This document shows positions 44,469-55,483 of a stretch of DNA of 64,000 nt, piece by piece; the stretch's first letter is position 1; each line of letters begins with the position of its first letter. A program made the position numbers and the translations under genes. Below the pieces are notes generated by a model, which saw nothing but the letters and a program-made list of their open reading frames with translations, did no database searches and was not told where the DNA came from. The stretch is taken from contig NZ_JAJTTF010000002.1 in assembly GCF_021341785.1 (NCBI RefSeq), positions 310,001 to 374,000 on the forward strand, in the 5' to 3' direction. Source of the DNA: Microbacterium sp. Au-Mic1. Its GTDB lineage: Bacteria > Actinomycetota > Actinomycetes > Actinomycetales > Microbacteriaceae.

Positions 44469-45596
44469 ATGACCCTCATGCTACCGGCGATCCCGCCCTC
44501 CACCCGGAGCATCACCGGGGTGGCGCACGACCTGTTCGGCGCTCTCGACGGCCGTGACGGCGCCCTGCCGGCGGCACGGTCGGTGGTGCTCGTCGTCATG
44601 GACGGGCTGGGCGCGATCCCGCTGCGAGGGCACGCCGGCCACGCCCGACGCCTGTCGGGAGCGATGACGAAGAAGGACGTGCTCTCCAGCGTCTTCCCGT
44701 CCACGACAGCGGCGGCCCTCACCAGTCTGCTCACCGGGGTGGATCCCGGCCGGCACGGTCTCGTCGGGTACGAGGTCAGGGATCCGCGCACGGGCGTGCT
44801 CGTGAACCAGCTCGCAGGCTGGGAGAAGGCGCGCGTGGATCCGACCGAATGGCAGAGCGCGCCCACCGTCTTCGAGACCGCGACCGGATCCGGTCGTCCG
44901 GCGTTCGCCGTGGGCCTGGCCGAGTATGCGGGCAGCGGCTTCTCCGCCGCGACTCTGCGCGGCGCCGAGTTCCGCTCCGCGCGCACCGCGGCCGAGCGCG
45001 TCGCACTGGCGTTGAGCCTCGCCGAGGATCACGAGGGGGCACTCGTGTACTGCTACCTCCCGGAGGTGGACAAGGCCGGGCACAAGCACGGCGTGGCATC
45101 GGCGGAGTGGGTCCGCGCGCTCGAGGAGCTGGACGCGGCGATCCCGGCCGCGGTGCCCGACGGCGTGGGCGTGCTCGTCACCGCCGACCACGGCATGGTC
45201 GACGTGCCCCGGACCAGGCACCTCGTCCTCGACGAGCGCAGTCGTCTGCACGACGGGGTGGCGGCGATCGCGGGGGAGCCGCGCATGCTGCATGTCTACG
45301 TCGAGGATCCGGCGCGACTCGAGGCGATCGCGACGGAATGGGCGGCGGGGGTCGAAGGCGCCGCAGATGTGCTCACGCGCGCGCAGGCGATCGACAGCGG
45401 CCTGTTCGGATCCGCTCCGACCGCTGACGCGCAGGCGCGGATCGGCGATCTCGTGGTGCCCGCGCGGGGCCTCTGGGCGCTCTACGACGGCACCGCCGAG
45501 GACCAGCGTTCGCAGGGCATGATCGGCCAGCACGGCTCGCTCAGCCCGGAGGAGCTGCGCGTGCCGCTGCTCCGGTTCGGCGCGTTCGCACGCTGA
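44469..45596 (+). CDS. alkaline phosphatase-superfamily phosphodiesterase/nucleotide pyrophosphatase
   Basis: A 375-residue metallohydrolase of the type I phosphodiesterase branch. The first metal Asp is in [11 protein letters not shown], the nucleophile Thr in [17 protein letters not shown], then GLVGYEV, a VDKAGHKHG metal His, [10 protein letters not shown], and a final His in [10 protein letters not shown]. There is no signal peptide. It stands between parC and sepH, the position this gene holds in many actinobacteria. The substrate is unknown. Confidence 0.88.
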   Translation: MTLMLPAIPPSTRSITGVAHDLFGALDGRDGALPAARSVVLVVMDGLGAIPLRGHAGHARRLSGAMTKKDVLSSVFPSTTAAALTSLLTGVDPGRHGLVGYEVRDPRTGVLVNQLAGWEKARVDPTEWQSAPTVFETATGSGRPAFAVGLAEYAGSGFSAATLRGAEFRSARTAAERVALALSLAEDHEGALVYCYLPEVDKAGHKHGVASAEWVRALEELDAAIPAAVPDGVGVLVTADHGMVDVPRTRHLVLDERSRLHDGVAAIAGEPRMLHVYVEDPARLEAIATEWAAGVEGAADVLTRAQAIDSGLFGSAPTADAQARIGDLVVPARGLWALYDGTAEDQRSQGMIGQHGSLSPEELRVPLLRFGAFAR

Positions 45597-45631
45597 CCGA
45601 CTCGAGTCCGATCCGTGGATCGGGTCGGTGA

Positions 45632-46696
45632 TCAGTCCTCGCTGCGGGCCCCGAACACGATCTCGTCCCACGACGGCATCTCGCGGCGGCGCCGGCGCGG
45701 CGCGGAATCGCCGTCGATCGAGACAGGGGCGGTCGACTGCTCGGGCTCGGATTCCGGCTCGTATCCCGGCTCGAGCGCTTCGAAAAGAGCCAGCGGCCGC
45801 GACTCCTCCGGCTCCTCCTCGACCGTCGGCCGGGCCTCGCGCTGACCGCGCCGGCGACGCAGGGCCTCCAGCAGGTCGGCCGTGTCGGACGGCGTCGCGG
45901 GGGCGAACGAAGCGCTGCGCGTCGCCGCCTCCTGCGCGTTGGACGAGGTCTGCGGGTGGCGCGCCGACCGCGGCTCCGGAGCGTCGGCCGCGCCGTCCTC
46001 CTCCGTCACGGTGGACTCGACGGGCGCCGGCACGAGGCGGGGACCGAACGCGCCCGAATCGAATCGGGTCTCGTCCTTGTACGGCGACGGGCGCTCCTTG
46101 TCCAAGGCGCGCAGGCGGGGGATCAGGCCCTCCGGCAGGGCGCCCTGCCGGGACAGCTGCGTGGCGTCGGCATTCAACGGGGCCAGCGCGCTGCGGCGCG
46201 GATCGAAGCTCCATCGCGCATCGTGCTCGACGTCGTTGGCGGTGAACTCGAGCTTGATCACCCAGCCCGTGTCGTCCTTCCAGCTCGCCCAGCGCTCGTC
46301 ACCGGCAGCCAGTTCCGCGAGCTTGGCGCGGATCGCGACGCCGAAGGTGGGCTGCGCATCGGGCTCGACCTCGCTGCCGATCAGCACGGGTACCGCGAGA
46401 GCCTGGCCGACGACGTGCTCGCGTTCGGCGAGCACGGGGCTCTCGAAGCGCTGCACGACCTCGAGGTCGACTCCCAGGAGTTCGGCGACCTCCGTGGCCG
46501 ACATGCCGGCGCGGATGTGCGACTGGATCTCGCGGGGACTCGCCGCCAGCGGCGGCGCTTTCTCCTCGCGGCCCGCCTTGGCCCGGCGCAGTTCGGCGCG
46601 CAGCACCTCGTCGATCGGGAGGGCGAATCGCTCTCCCGACTCGGTGGCGAGGACGAGGACGTCGTCTTCCGCGCCGACGATCGTGACGTGTTCCAT
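45632..46696 (-). CDS. sepH: septation protein SepH (DUF3071)
   Basis: A 354-residue cell division protein; Streptomyces SepH binds FtsZ and promotes its assembly. The N-terminal DUF3071 domain (about 1-170) contains a helix-turn-helix-like stretch SATEVAELLGVDLEVVQRF, followed by SPVLAEREHVVGQAL and WSFDPRRSALAPLN. The rest is an acidic, Pro/Ala-rich disordered region ending in the conserved C-terminal box RRRRREMPSWDEIVFG. The ATG at 46696 has GAGGGG upstream. It diverges from the DUF4193 gene. Confidence 0.95.
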   Translation of the reverse strand: MEHVTIVGAEDDVLVLATESGERFALPIDEVLRAELRRAKAGREEKAPPLAASPREIQSHIRAGMSATEVAELLGVDLEVVQRFESPVLAEREHVVGQALAVPVLIGSEVEPDAQPTFGVAIRAKLAELAAGDERWASWKDDTGWVIKLEFTANDVEHDARWSFDPRRSALAPLNADATQLSRQGALPEGLIPRLRALDKERPSPYKDETRFDSGAFGPRLVPAPVESTVTEEDGAADAPEPRSARHPQTSSNAQEAATRSASFAPATPSDTADLLEALRRRRGQREARPTVEEEPEESRPLALFEALEPGYEPESEPEQSTAPVSIDGDSAPRRRRREMPSWDEIVFGARSED

Positions 46697-46893
46697 GGCT
46701 TCAGCCCCTCAGAATGAGTGTCGGTTCATGGTGTCATGCGGTGTGCGCGCCGCCGGGAATATCGCGGGCGCGCCGCCAGTTCTGATGCCCTGAGAGAGTG
46801 GCATTTGCGATTTGGACGCGCGTCATGCAAACTATGGGCCGCCGAACACCCCCGGCGCCCGCCACTCGCAGGATGAAAGTGGAGATCCACCCC

Positions 46894-47187
46894 ATGGCAA
46901 CCGATTACGACGCCCCGCGCAAGAGCGAAGACGAGAGCGAGTCGATCGAGGCTCTCAAGGAGCGCGTCCCCGACAAGCTGTCGGGGTCGATCGACGTCGA
47001 GGATTCGGACAACCCGGGCGGATTCGACCTTCCGGGAGCCGACCTCTCCGACGTCGAGCTCGACGTCGTGGTGCTGCCCCCGCAGGAGGACGAGTTCACC
47101 TGTGTCAGCTGCTTCCTCGTGAAGCACCGTTCGCAGCTCGACCACGAGGACAAGGCAGGCCCGATCTGCAAGGAATGCGCGGCCTGA
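46894..47187 (+). CDS. DUF4193 small zinc-ribbon-like protein
   Basis: A 97-residue acidic actinobacterial protein. It starts MATDYDAPRKSEDE at the ATG at 46894, with GGAGA upstream; longer in-frame starts lack a site. The C-terminus carries TCVSCFLVKHRSQL and ICKECAA, two CxxC pairs that probably bind zinc. The middle is acidic (LPGADLSDVELDV). It sits between sepH and DUF3093 as in other actinobacteria. A possible promoter is TTGCGA near 46806 with AAACTAT near 46829. The function is unknown. Confidence 0.88.
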   Translation: MATDYDAPRKSEDESESIEALKERVPDKLSGSIDVEDSDNPGGFDLPGADLSDVELDVVVLPPQEDEFTCVSCFLVKHRSQLDHEDKAGPICKECAA

Positions 47188-47202
47188 TTCCTCTTCGCTG
47201 CT

Positions 47203-47232
47203 CGCGCCCGGACCCTCTCGGTTCCGGGCGCG
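47203..47232. terminator. terminator between DUF4193 and DUF3093 genes
   Basis: A 10-bp stem CGCGCCCGGA with TCCGGGCGCG around a 10-nt loop, then TTCTGCGTTCT. It lies between convergent genes. Confidence 0.75.
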
Positions 47233-47247
47233 TTCTGCGTTCTGGGA

Positions 47248-47745
47248 TCAGGCCTGCGGGTTCGCGGATGCGCGAGCCGCGTCGATCGCGGCGGCCAGGC
47301 GGTCCGGCGTCCGGGACGAGATCGTCCAGCTCGGAGCGGGATCCGCGGGATCGGTGTTGGGCACGATCACCACGCCGTCGATGCCGCCGCGGATCAGATG
47401 CCAGCCGCGGGCGGGAAGGCCGGGGCCGCGCGCCTGACGTGCGTCCTCACCGGTGCGGACCTCGGGCTCGCCCAGCCAGGAGGCGTCGATCCACGCGCGA
47501 CCCGCGCGCAGGACGTTCCGCTCCACGGCGACGCTCGGCGATCCTGCGATCATCAGGGCGATGATCGCGAGTGTCGCGATGGCTCCGATGACGAGCGCGA
47601 TACCCGATCCGGCGGGGACGAAGACGAGTGCCAGCATCGGGCCGCCGAGGGCCGCGGCGAGGAACAGCCACAGACTCGGTGCGAGACGTTCGCGGTAGCG
47701 GATGGCCCTCGAGGAGGGCCCGGCATCGCGTGCTGCGTTCTGCAT
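47248..47745 (-). CDS. DUF3093 membrane protein
   Basis: A 165-residue protein with two adjacent hydrophobic helices (SLWLFLAAALGGPMLALVFV and ALVIGAIATLAIIALMIAG) after a short basic N-terminus, then a cytosolic or surface beta-rich domain (VERNVLRAGRAWIDASWLGE, GVVIVPNTDPADPAPSWTIS). This is the DUF3093 layout. It diverges from dut with 12 nt between starts. A minus-strand GATAAT near 47786 inside the dut gene is a likely -10. The function is unknown. Confidence 0.85.
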   Translation of the reverse strand: MQNAARDAGPSSRAIRYRERLAPSLWLFLAAALGGPMLALVFVPAGSGIALVIGAIATLAIIALMIAGSPSVAVERNVLRAGRAWIDASWLGEPEVRTGEDARQARGPGLPARGWHLIRGGIDGVVIVPNTDPADPAPSWTISSRTPDRLAAAIDAARASANPQA

Positions 47746-47751
47746 TAGCCT
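47746..47751 (+). promoter_or_regulatory. -10 box for leaderless dut
   Basis: TAGCCT, 6 nt before the GTG at 47758. It overlaps the first codon of the divergent DUF3093 gene. Confidence 0.45.
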
Positions 47752-47757
47752 CTTTCC

Positions 47758-48213
47758 GTGACCGAATCCGTGGACGTTCCCATTATCGCGCCCCAGCTCC
47801 CTGTCTACGCCCACCCCGGCGACGCCGGAGCGGACCTCGTCTCGACCGAGGCGCTACGACTCGAGCCCGGTCAGCGCGCGCTGGTCGGCACCGGCGTGCG
47901 GATCGCGCTGCCCGAGGGCTTCGCCGCGTTCGTCGTGCCCCGCAGCGGTCTCGCGGCCAAGCACGGCATCACCGTCGTCAACGCCCCGGGCACGGTGGAC
48001 GCCGGCTATCGCGGCGAGATCAAGGTGAGCCTGCTGAACACCGACAGCAATGCGGCGTACGATGTCGCGGTCGGTGATCGGATCGCTCAGCTGATCGTCA
48101 TGCCCGTCACCCGAGCCCGGTTCATCCCGGTCGACGCGCTGGACGATTCGGTGCGCGGAGCAGGCGGATTCGGATCCACCGGCTATCAGACCCAGAGCCA
48201 GGAGAACGCATGA
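47758..48213 (+). CDS. dut: dUTP diphosphatase
   Basis: Hydrolyses dUTP to dUMP and pyrophosphate, keeping uracil out of DNA and supplying thymidylate synthesis; cytosolic trimer. It has 151 residues. All five motifs are visible: HPGDAGADLVS, PRSGLAAKHG, NAPGTVDAGYRGEIKV, GDRIAQLIV and GAGGFGSTG. Start is GTG 47758. Its stop overlaps the DUF3710 start by ATGA, giving a dut-DUF3710-DUF3159 operon. Confidence 0.97.
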   Translation: MTESVDVPIIAPQLPVYAHPGDAGADLVSTEALRLEPGQRALVGTGVRIALPEGFAAFVVPRSGLAAKHGITVVNAPGTVDAGYRGEIKVSLLNTDSNAAYDVAVGDRIAQLIVMPVTRARFIPVDALDDSVRGAGGFGSTGYQTQSQENA

Positions 48214-48818
48214 GCGACGACAGCACGTCCGGGATCGAGCCCGTGGAGGACGCCTCGCAGGCTCCCGTCCGCGATCGCGCGGTCGACGGCCCGTTCGACG
48301 AGAGCGAGGCCAACCCGGTCCGTCCCTACATCGACCTCGGCGCCATCAAGATCCTTCCGCGTGAGGGGCTGAACCTCCGCCTCGAGGTGGAGGAGCAGAC
48401 CCAGCGCATCGTGGCCGTGGGGCTCGACTACGCCGATTCGACCCTGCAGGTGCAGCCGTTCGCCGCGCCCCGCTCGAGCGGCCTCTGGGACGAGACGCGC
48501 GCGCAGATCCAGGAGCAGATCTCCCAGCAGGGCGGCACCGTCACCGAGCGCGAGGGCGCCCTGGGCTCCGAGCTGCTGGCAGAGATCCCCGCGGTCGCCG
48601 GCGACACCGCCGTCACGCGGCTCGCCCGGTTCGTGGGCGTCGACGGCCCGCGCTGGTTCCTGCGCGGCGTGATCGGCGGAGCCGCGGCATCCGACGAGTC
48701 CGCAGCGGCCGCCGTCGAGGACCTGTTCCGTTCGATCGTGGTGGTGCGCGGTGGAGCGCCGATGCCCCCGCGCGACCTCATCCCGCTGCGCATGCCCGCG
48801 GCCCCCGGCACGGCGTGA
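48210..48818 (+). CDS. DUF3710 protein
   Basis: A 202-residue soluble actinobacterial protein. Landmarks are the acidic N-terminus, VRPYIDLGAIKILPREGLNLRLEV shortened by no gap, LQVQPFAAPRSSGLWDE, ELLAEIPAV and GVDGPRWFLRGVIGG. The family accompanies dut and DUF3159 across actinobacteria. No catalytic motif is evident and the function is unknown. It overlaps both neighbours (ATGA at the start, GTGA at the end). Confidence 0.9.
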   Translation: MSDDSTSGIEPVEDASQAPVRDRAVDGPFDESEANPVRPYIDLGAIKILPREGLNLRLEVEEQTQRIVAVGLDYADSTLQVQPFAAPRSSGLWDETRAQIQEQISQQGGTVTEREGALGSELLAEIPAVAGDTAVTRLARFVGVDGPRWFLRGVIGGAAASDESAAAAVEDLFRSIVVVRGGAPMPPRDLIPLRMPAAPGTA

Positions 48819-49591
48819 CCACGTCGCGGCCGGAGGAGCCGGAGCGCGCCTCCGAGGGCGCTCCGGGGGAGCGGTACGCACCGCCCCCGGCGCCCGACGC
48901 CGCGCAGAGCCTCGGGGCTGCCCTCGGCGGAGCGGCGCAGCGTCTGGGCATCGACCCGAACTCCGGTGCCAGCACCGGGCACGTCGTGTGGAGCGCGATG
49001 GGCGGGTGGCGCGGGGTGTTCGAGTCCGTCCTGCCCAGCGCGGCGTTCCTCGTCATCTACACCCTGAGGCCGGATCCGCTCTGGCTGTCGCTGGTCGTGT
49101 CGGTCGGTCTCGCCGCAGTCTTCTCGGTGATCCGCCTGCTGCAGCGCTCGCCCGCCGCCTCGGCCCTCGGCGGCCTCGTCGCCGTCGCCGTCGCCGCGGG
49201 ACTCGCCCTGTGGACAGGCCGCGGCCAGGACAACTTCGTCCCCGGCTTTTTCACGAACGCCGCGTACGGCGTTGTGCTGCTCGTCTCGGCCCTCGTCGGA
49301 TGGGCGCTCATCGGGCTCGCTGCGGGATTCCTCATGGGCGACGTGCGCGGCTGGAGAGCCGACAAGCGCAAGCGCCGGGCGTTCTTCTGGATCACGATCG
49401 CCTGGGCCGCGCTGTTCTTCGCCCGCCTGGGCGTGCAGCTGCCGCTGTACTTCTCCGGCAACGTGCAGGCGCTCGGCACGCTCAAGCTGATCATGGGGCT
49501 CCCGCTGTTCGCTCCGATGGTCGCGGTGACGTGGTTGCTGGTACGTGCGCTGTACCCGCCGAAGCACGAGGACGACACGCCTCAGGAGTGA
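48815..49591 (+). CDS. DUF3159 membrane protein
   Basis: A 258-residue membrane protein. A ~55-residue polar N-terminus is followed by GGWRGVFESVLPSAAFLVIY, the conserved entry to the first helix, and about six transmembrane helices, among them LWLSLVVSVGLAAVFSVI, YGVVLLVSALVGWALIGLA and FFWITIAWAALFFARLG. The loop WRADKRKRRAF is strongly basic. This is the DUF3159 pattern. Start GTG 48815 overlaps DUF3710. The function is unknown. Confidence 0.9.
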   Translation: MTTSRPEEPERASEGAPGERYAPPPAPDAAQSLGAALGGAAQRLGIDPNSGASTGHVVWSAMGGWRGVFESVLPSAAFLVIYTLRPDPLWLSLVVSVGLAAVFSVIRLLQRSPAASALGGLVAVAVAAGLALWTGRGQDNFVPGFFTNAAYGVVLLVSALVGWALIGLAAGFLMGDVRGWRADKRKRRAFFWITIAWAALFFARLGVQLPLYFSGNVQALGTLKLIMGLPLFAPMVAVTWLLVRALYPPKHEDDTPQE

Positions 49592-49616
49592 CTCGGCGCC
49601 ACGCTCGCCGTGCTAG

Positions 49617-49640
49617 ATTTATCTTGACGTCAAGATAAAT
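49617..49640. promoter_or_regulatory. perfect 24-bp palindrome, operator-like, upstream of aconitase
   Basis: Perfect inverted repeat centred between 49628 and 49629, with arms ATTTATCTTGAC. It begins 127-150 nt before the acn start and overlaps a TAGATT -10-like box (49614-49619). AT-rich symmetric sites of this type are typical of MarR or TetR dimers. A TamR-like (MarR/UrtR family) regulator is one candidate, since that family controls aconitase in Streptomyces; I cannot confirm the site match. Confidence 0.7.
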
Positions 49641-49766
49641 CAGCACCTTTCGCTCACCTGTCCGCGAGAGCAGACTGGTAAGGCCCGCCTTGCTAGCCGC
49701 GCGGGGGAGCGGGCGAGCAAGATGGTGTCGACTGTCGCTTCCATCCGAACAGAAGGAGACGGATCC

Positions 49767-52586
<2,820 letters not shown>

Positions 52587-52594
52587 TCTACGAC

Positions 52595-52636
52595 GAGAGG
52601 CGGGGCCGGTTCCTTCGGGAGCCGGCCCCGCCTCTC
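52595..52636 (+). terminator. acn terminator
   Basis: A 15-bp perfect stem GAGAGGCGGGGCCGG (52595-52609) with 52622-52636, starting 8 nt after the acn stop. Confidence 0.85.
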
Positions 52637-52678
52637 ATGTCAGGCGCGTGGCGCGCGTCCGCCGCTGGCATCCGTGCT

Positions 52679-52771
52679 GCGACGTCTGCAGGACGCCGTG
52701 ACGGATGCAGGCGCTGATCGCGGATTCCGTCCTGCAGACGTCGCCTGGTCCTGCAGGCGTCGCAGGACGTC
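52679..52771. repeat. cluster of inverted and direct repeats in acn-serine hydrolase gap
   Basis: A 17-bp arm at 52679-52695 has a perfect inverted copy at 52728-52744, 32 nt apart. A 16-bp direct copy of the second arm with one change follows at 52748-52763, and GCAGGACGTC at 52762-52771 repeats part of the first arm. The core unit is built on CTGCAG plus GACGTC. This fills most of the 188-nt gap after the acn terminator. It is not explained by a simple terminator. Confidence 0.75.
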
Positions 52772-52774
52772 TCC

Positions 52775-54070
52775 TCAGTTCTTCTTCGCGGGAAGTGTCG
52801 GCGGTGGGTCGTCCGGCGCGAGTTCCGTGGCGATCTGCCGGAACAGCCGGTCACTCGCGTTGTCGTAGACGCCGTTCGCGTCGAACGCGCCGGGCAGGAA
52901 CGTCGTCGCCACCGCGATCGCGATCTTCTTCGAGGGCAGATACGCCTCGGTGGCGCTGTAGCCGCTGAGCAGCGGGTTCTGCAGCTGCCAGGATCCGGAT
53001 CTCACCACTCCGAGTCCGTAGTTGTAGCCGTTCACCTGGGTGAAGCAGGATCCGGCGCAGACGGGGAGCGGTGTGCCGAAACCGATCAACGTCGAATCGG
53101 TCATCTCGTGGAAGCTCTTCGGTGAGAGCAGCTTGCCGGTGCCGACGGCGACCGCGGTCGTCGCCATGTCGGTGATCGTGGTCGTCTCGGCCGCTCCGAT
53201 CGGCGTGCCCCAGGCGGGGTTCCAGAACGTCGACTCCTCCGTGAACGGCATCGACGGGGGAATACCGAGGGCTACGCGGCGCTCGGAGCTGTAGGCATGC
53301 AGCACCGGTTCCGGCACGGTCGCGGTACTGTACGCCGCCGTCTGCGTCAGACCCATCGGGCCGAGGACCTTCTTCTGCAGCAGCTGGTCGAGGGGAGCTC
53401 CTCCGATCATGGAGAGGATGTGGCCGAGGATCATGAAGTTGGTGTGCGCGTAGCTCCAGTTGGTGCCGGGCTCGAATTGCAGAGGGCGATTGAACGCGTC
53501 CTTCAATCGCTCGTCGAACGTGAACTCGTGGAACGGGTCGGCGTTGTAGGCCGCGGTCCACTCCGGATCCGTCTCGAAGTCGGGATATCCGGTGGTCTGG
53601 TTCGTCAGCATCCTGAGCGTGACCTTGTTCGCCTCGGGCAGGCCGGGCATCCACTTGTCGACCGTGTCGTCGAGGGTGATCTTCCCCTCGTCGACGTACT
53701 CCAGCAACAATGTGGAGACGTACTCGAACGCCACCGCGCCGTTGCGGAAATGCATGTCGGTGGTGGCGGGGACGCCGGTCATCGAGTCCCCGTACGCCTG
53801 CATGGCCACGACCTTGCCGTCGACCGTGACCCGCACGATCACCGCCTTGAGACTGTCGGCCTTCATGGCCTCTCGGACGATCGCGTCGACCCGTGCGTTC
53901 TGGACGTCCGGATGTGCGGACGACGCGATCGCGGCGGGAGCGGCCCCGCCCGCCGGCCGCCATACGATCCAGGCGATGACCACGAGCAATGCGATGACAG
54001 CAGCGGCTGCAATGACGACGATCGTCCTTCGCCGCGCGGTGCCGCGGGATGCCGGTGTCTGCGCGTTCAC
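52775..54070 (-). CDS. serine-hydrolase (class C beta-lactamase fold) protein lacking catalytic residues
   Basis: A 431-residue membrane-anchored protein: basic N-terminus, one transmembrane helix (TIVVIAAAAVIALLVVIAWIV shortened here to residues ~16-37) and an extracytoplasmic S12-family domain. The domain is clearly related (KITLDDTVDKWMPGLP, MLTNQTTGYPDF, LGHILSMIGGAPLDQLL), but the catalytic S-x-x-K motif reads A112-V-A-F115, the Y-x-N motif reads Y207-A-H209, and no H-x-G or K-T-G motif is found near the C-terminus. It therefore looks like a pseudoenzyme, perhaps binding peptidoglycan or a peptide. Start is GTG 54070 with GAGGAG upstream. An earlier call as active carboxypeptidase would be wrong. 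Confidence 0.85.
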   Translation of the reverse strand: MNAQTPASRGTARRRTIVVIAAAAVIALLVVIAWIVWRPAGGAAPAAIASSAHPDVQNARVDAIVREAMKADSLKAVIVRVTVDGKVVAMQAYGDSMTGVPATTDMHFRNGAVAFEYVSTLLLEYVDEGKITLDDTVDKWMPGLPEANKVTLRMLTNQTTGYPDFETDPEWTAAYNADPFHEFTFDERLKDAFNRPLQFEPGTNWSYAHTNFMILGHILSMIGGAPLDQLLQKKVLGPMGLTQTAAYSTATVPEPVLHAYSSERRVALGIPPSMPFTEESTFWNPAWGTPIGAAETTTITDMATTAVAVGTGKLLSPKSFHEMTDSTLIGFGTPLPVCAGSCFTQVNGYNYGLGVVRSGSWQLQNPLLSGYSATEAYLPSKKIAIAVATTFLPGAFDANGVYDNASDRLFRQIATELAPDDPPPTLPAKKN

Positions 54071-54211
54071 GTTCGTCTCCTCGGATCCACGATCGCGGAA
54101 TGTCCAAGCGCACCGGGGGCCGTTCGGGTCCGGTCCTTCGGGCGCACGGGGACGATCACTCGCGTCCCCGTGCTCGCCTGCCGCTGAGCATAGACCCGGG
54201 GTCGGTGGCGA

Positions 54212-55381
54212 TCAACGAGAGTGTGACGGCGCTCCGATGTAGCGGGAGGAGGGGCGGAGGATCTTGCCGTCCTGCACCTGCTCGCAGGCGTGCGCGCCCC
54301 AGCCGATCAGGCGTGCCGATGCGAACGTCGGAGTGAACAGCTCGCGCGGAATCCCGCACGCCTCCATGACGACCGCGGCGTAGAGCTCGACGTTCGTGCG
54401 CAGGGCGCGGCCCGGCTTGAGCTCGTCCAGCACCTGCAGCACGGTCTGCTCCACCGTCACCGCGAGGTCGACGCGGTCCGACGCGAGTCCGTCGACGCGC
54501 AGCCGCTGAGCGACCCCGCGCAGCAGGCGCGAGCGGGGATCCTCCGTGCGGTACACCGCGTGCCCGAACCCCATGATCCGCCCGCCGTTCTGCACGCGCT
54601 CGCGCACCCAGGCGTCCGCACGATCGGGTGTCCCGATCTCGTCCAGCATGTCGAGCGTGCGCGCGGGTGCGCCTCCGTGCAGTGGTCCCGACAGCGCGCC
54701 GAGTGCACCGCCGACGCACGAGGCGAGGTCGGCGCCGGTGGACGCGATGACCCGCGCCGTGAACGTCGACGCGTTGAACCCGTGGTCGATCGCCGCGGTC
54801 AGATACGTGGCGAGGGCAATGGAGAGGCGGGCGTCGGGTGCGGCGCCCGTGAGCATGCGCAAGTAGTCGGAGACGGGGTCGAGCTCCGCGTCCGGCGCGA
54901 TCGGATCCTGTTCCTGGCCCCACCGGTGCAATGCCGCGATCAGGGACGGCGCGACGGCGGCGAGACGGATCGTGTCGTCGACGCGCTCCTCGTCGGTCTC
55001 GTCGTAGAGGGCGCGCCGTCCGTCCGCGGCGGAGACGAGAGCGAGCCCGGTGCGCAATTGGGCCATGGGATCCAGACCCGAGGCCGCGATCGCCGTCAGC
55101 GGTCCGTGCAGGTGTTCGGGGATCGTTCGCGCCGCGGTCGTACGGGCGCGGAAAGCTGCGGCGTCGGCGTCGTCCTGAGGCAAAGCGCCGAGTGCGACCA
55201 GCCTCCAGGCGTCCTCGAATCGGGCTTCGGCGGCCAGCTCCACACCCGAGACGCCCCGGTACTGGAAGAAGCCCTCCTCGCCGCGGACGTCGCCGATCGT
55301 GGTCTCGGCGACGACGACGTTGGTGAGTCCTCGCGGGACATCGATGAGATGCGTGTCGTTGCGATCGATGGTGATGGCCAT
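54212..55381 (-). CDS. citrate synthase
   Basis: Condenses oxaloacetate and acetyl-CoA, or a related acyl-CoA. It has 389 residues, the small bacterial type. Active-site residues are His235 (SGPLHGGAP) and His274 (GFGHAVYRTEDPR). The third position, normally Asp, is Glu332 in TNVELYAAVV, which needs checking against the actinobacterial CitA group. The N-terminus has EEGFFQYRGVSGVELA. The ATG at 55381 follows AGAGAGGAG. It diverges from an HTH-citrate synthase fusion at 55484, an arrangement that recalls the paired citrate synthase-like genes of Streptomyces. Confidence 0.88.
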   Translation of the reverse strand: MAITIDRNDTHLIDVPRGLTNVVVAETTIGDVRGEEGFFQYRGVSGVELAAEARFEDAWRLVALGALPQDDADAAAFRARTTAARTIPEHLHGPLTAIAASGLDPMAQLRTGLALVSAADGRRALYDETDEERVDDTIRLAAVAPSLIAALHRWGQEQDPIAPDAELDPVSDYLRMLTGAAPDARLSIALATYLTAAIDHGFNASTFTARVIASTGADLASCVGGALGALSGPLHGGAPARTLDMLDEIGTPDRADAWVRERVQNGGRIMGFGHAVYRTEDPRSRLLRGVAQRLRVDGLASDRVDLAVTVEQTVLQVLDELKPGRALRTNVELYAAVVMEACGIPRELFTPTFASARLIGWGAHACEQVQDGKILRPSSRYIGAPSHSR

Positions 55382-55456
55382 GTCGGCTCCTCTCTGGCGA
55401 GTCGCGGATGGCGGCTCTTCGCTCACGATCTCTAATGGATCCGGATATCGTCAATG

Positions 55457-55469
55457 TTGATCGGATCAA
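55457..55469. promoter_or_regulatory. short palindrome between the divergent citrate synthase genes
   Basis: TTGATC-G-GATCAA, a perfect 6-bp inverted repeat with one central base, 15 nt before the ATG at 55484. It could be the binding site of the HTH-citrate synthase protein. It is short, so chance is possible. Confidence 0.4.
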
Positions 55470-55483
55470 TGAAGGAGCTCGCG

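Noticed and set aside
45608..45623. Hairpin CCGATCC/GGATCGG as terminator between the phosphodiesterase gene and sepH
   Set aside because: Only 7 bp with no T-run. It could be a chance palindrome, so it is not listed as a feature.
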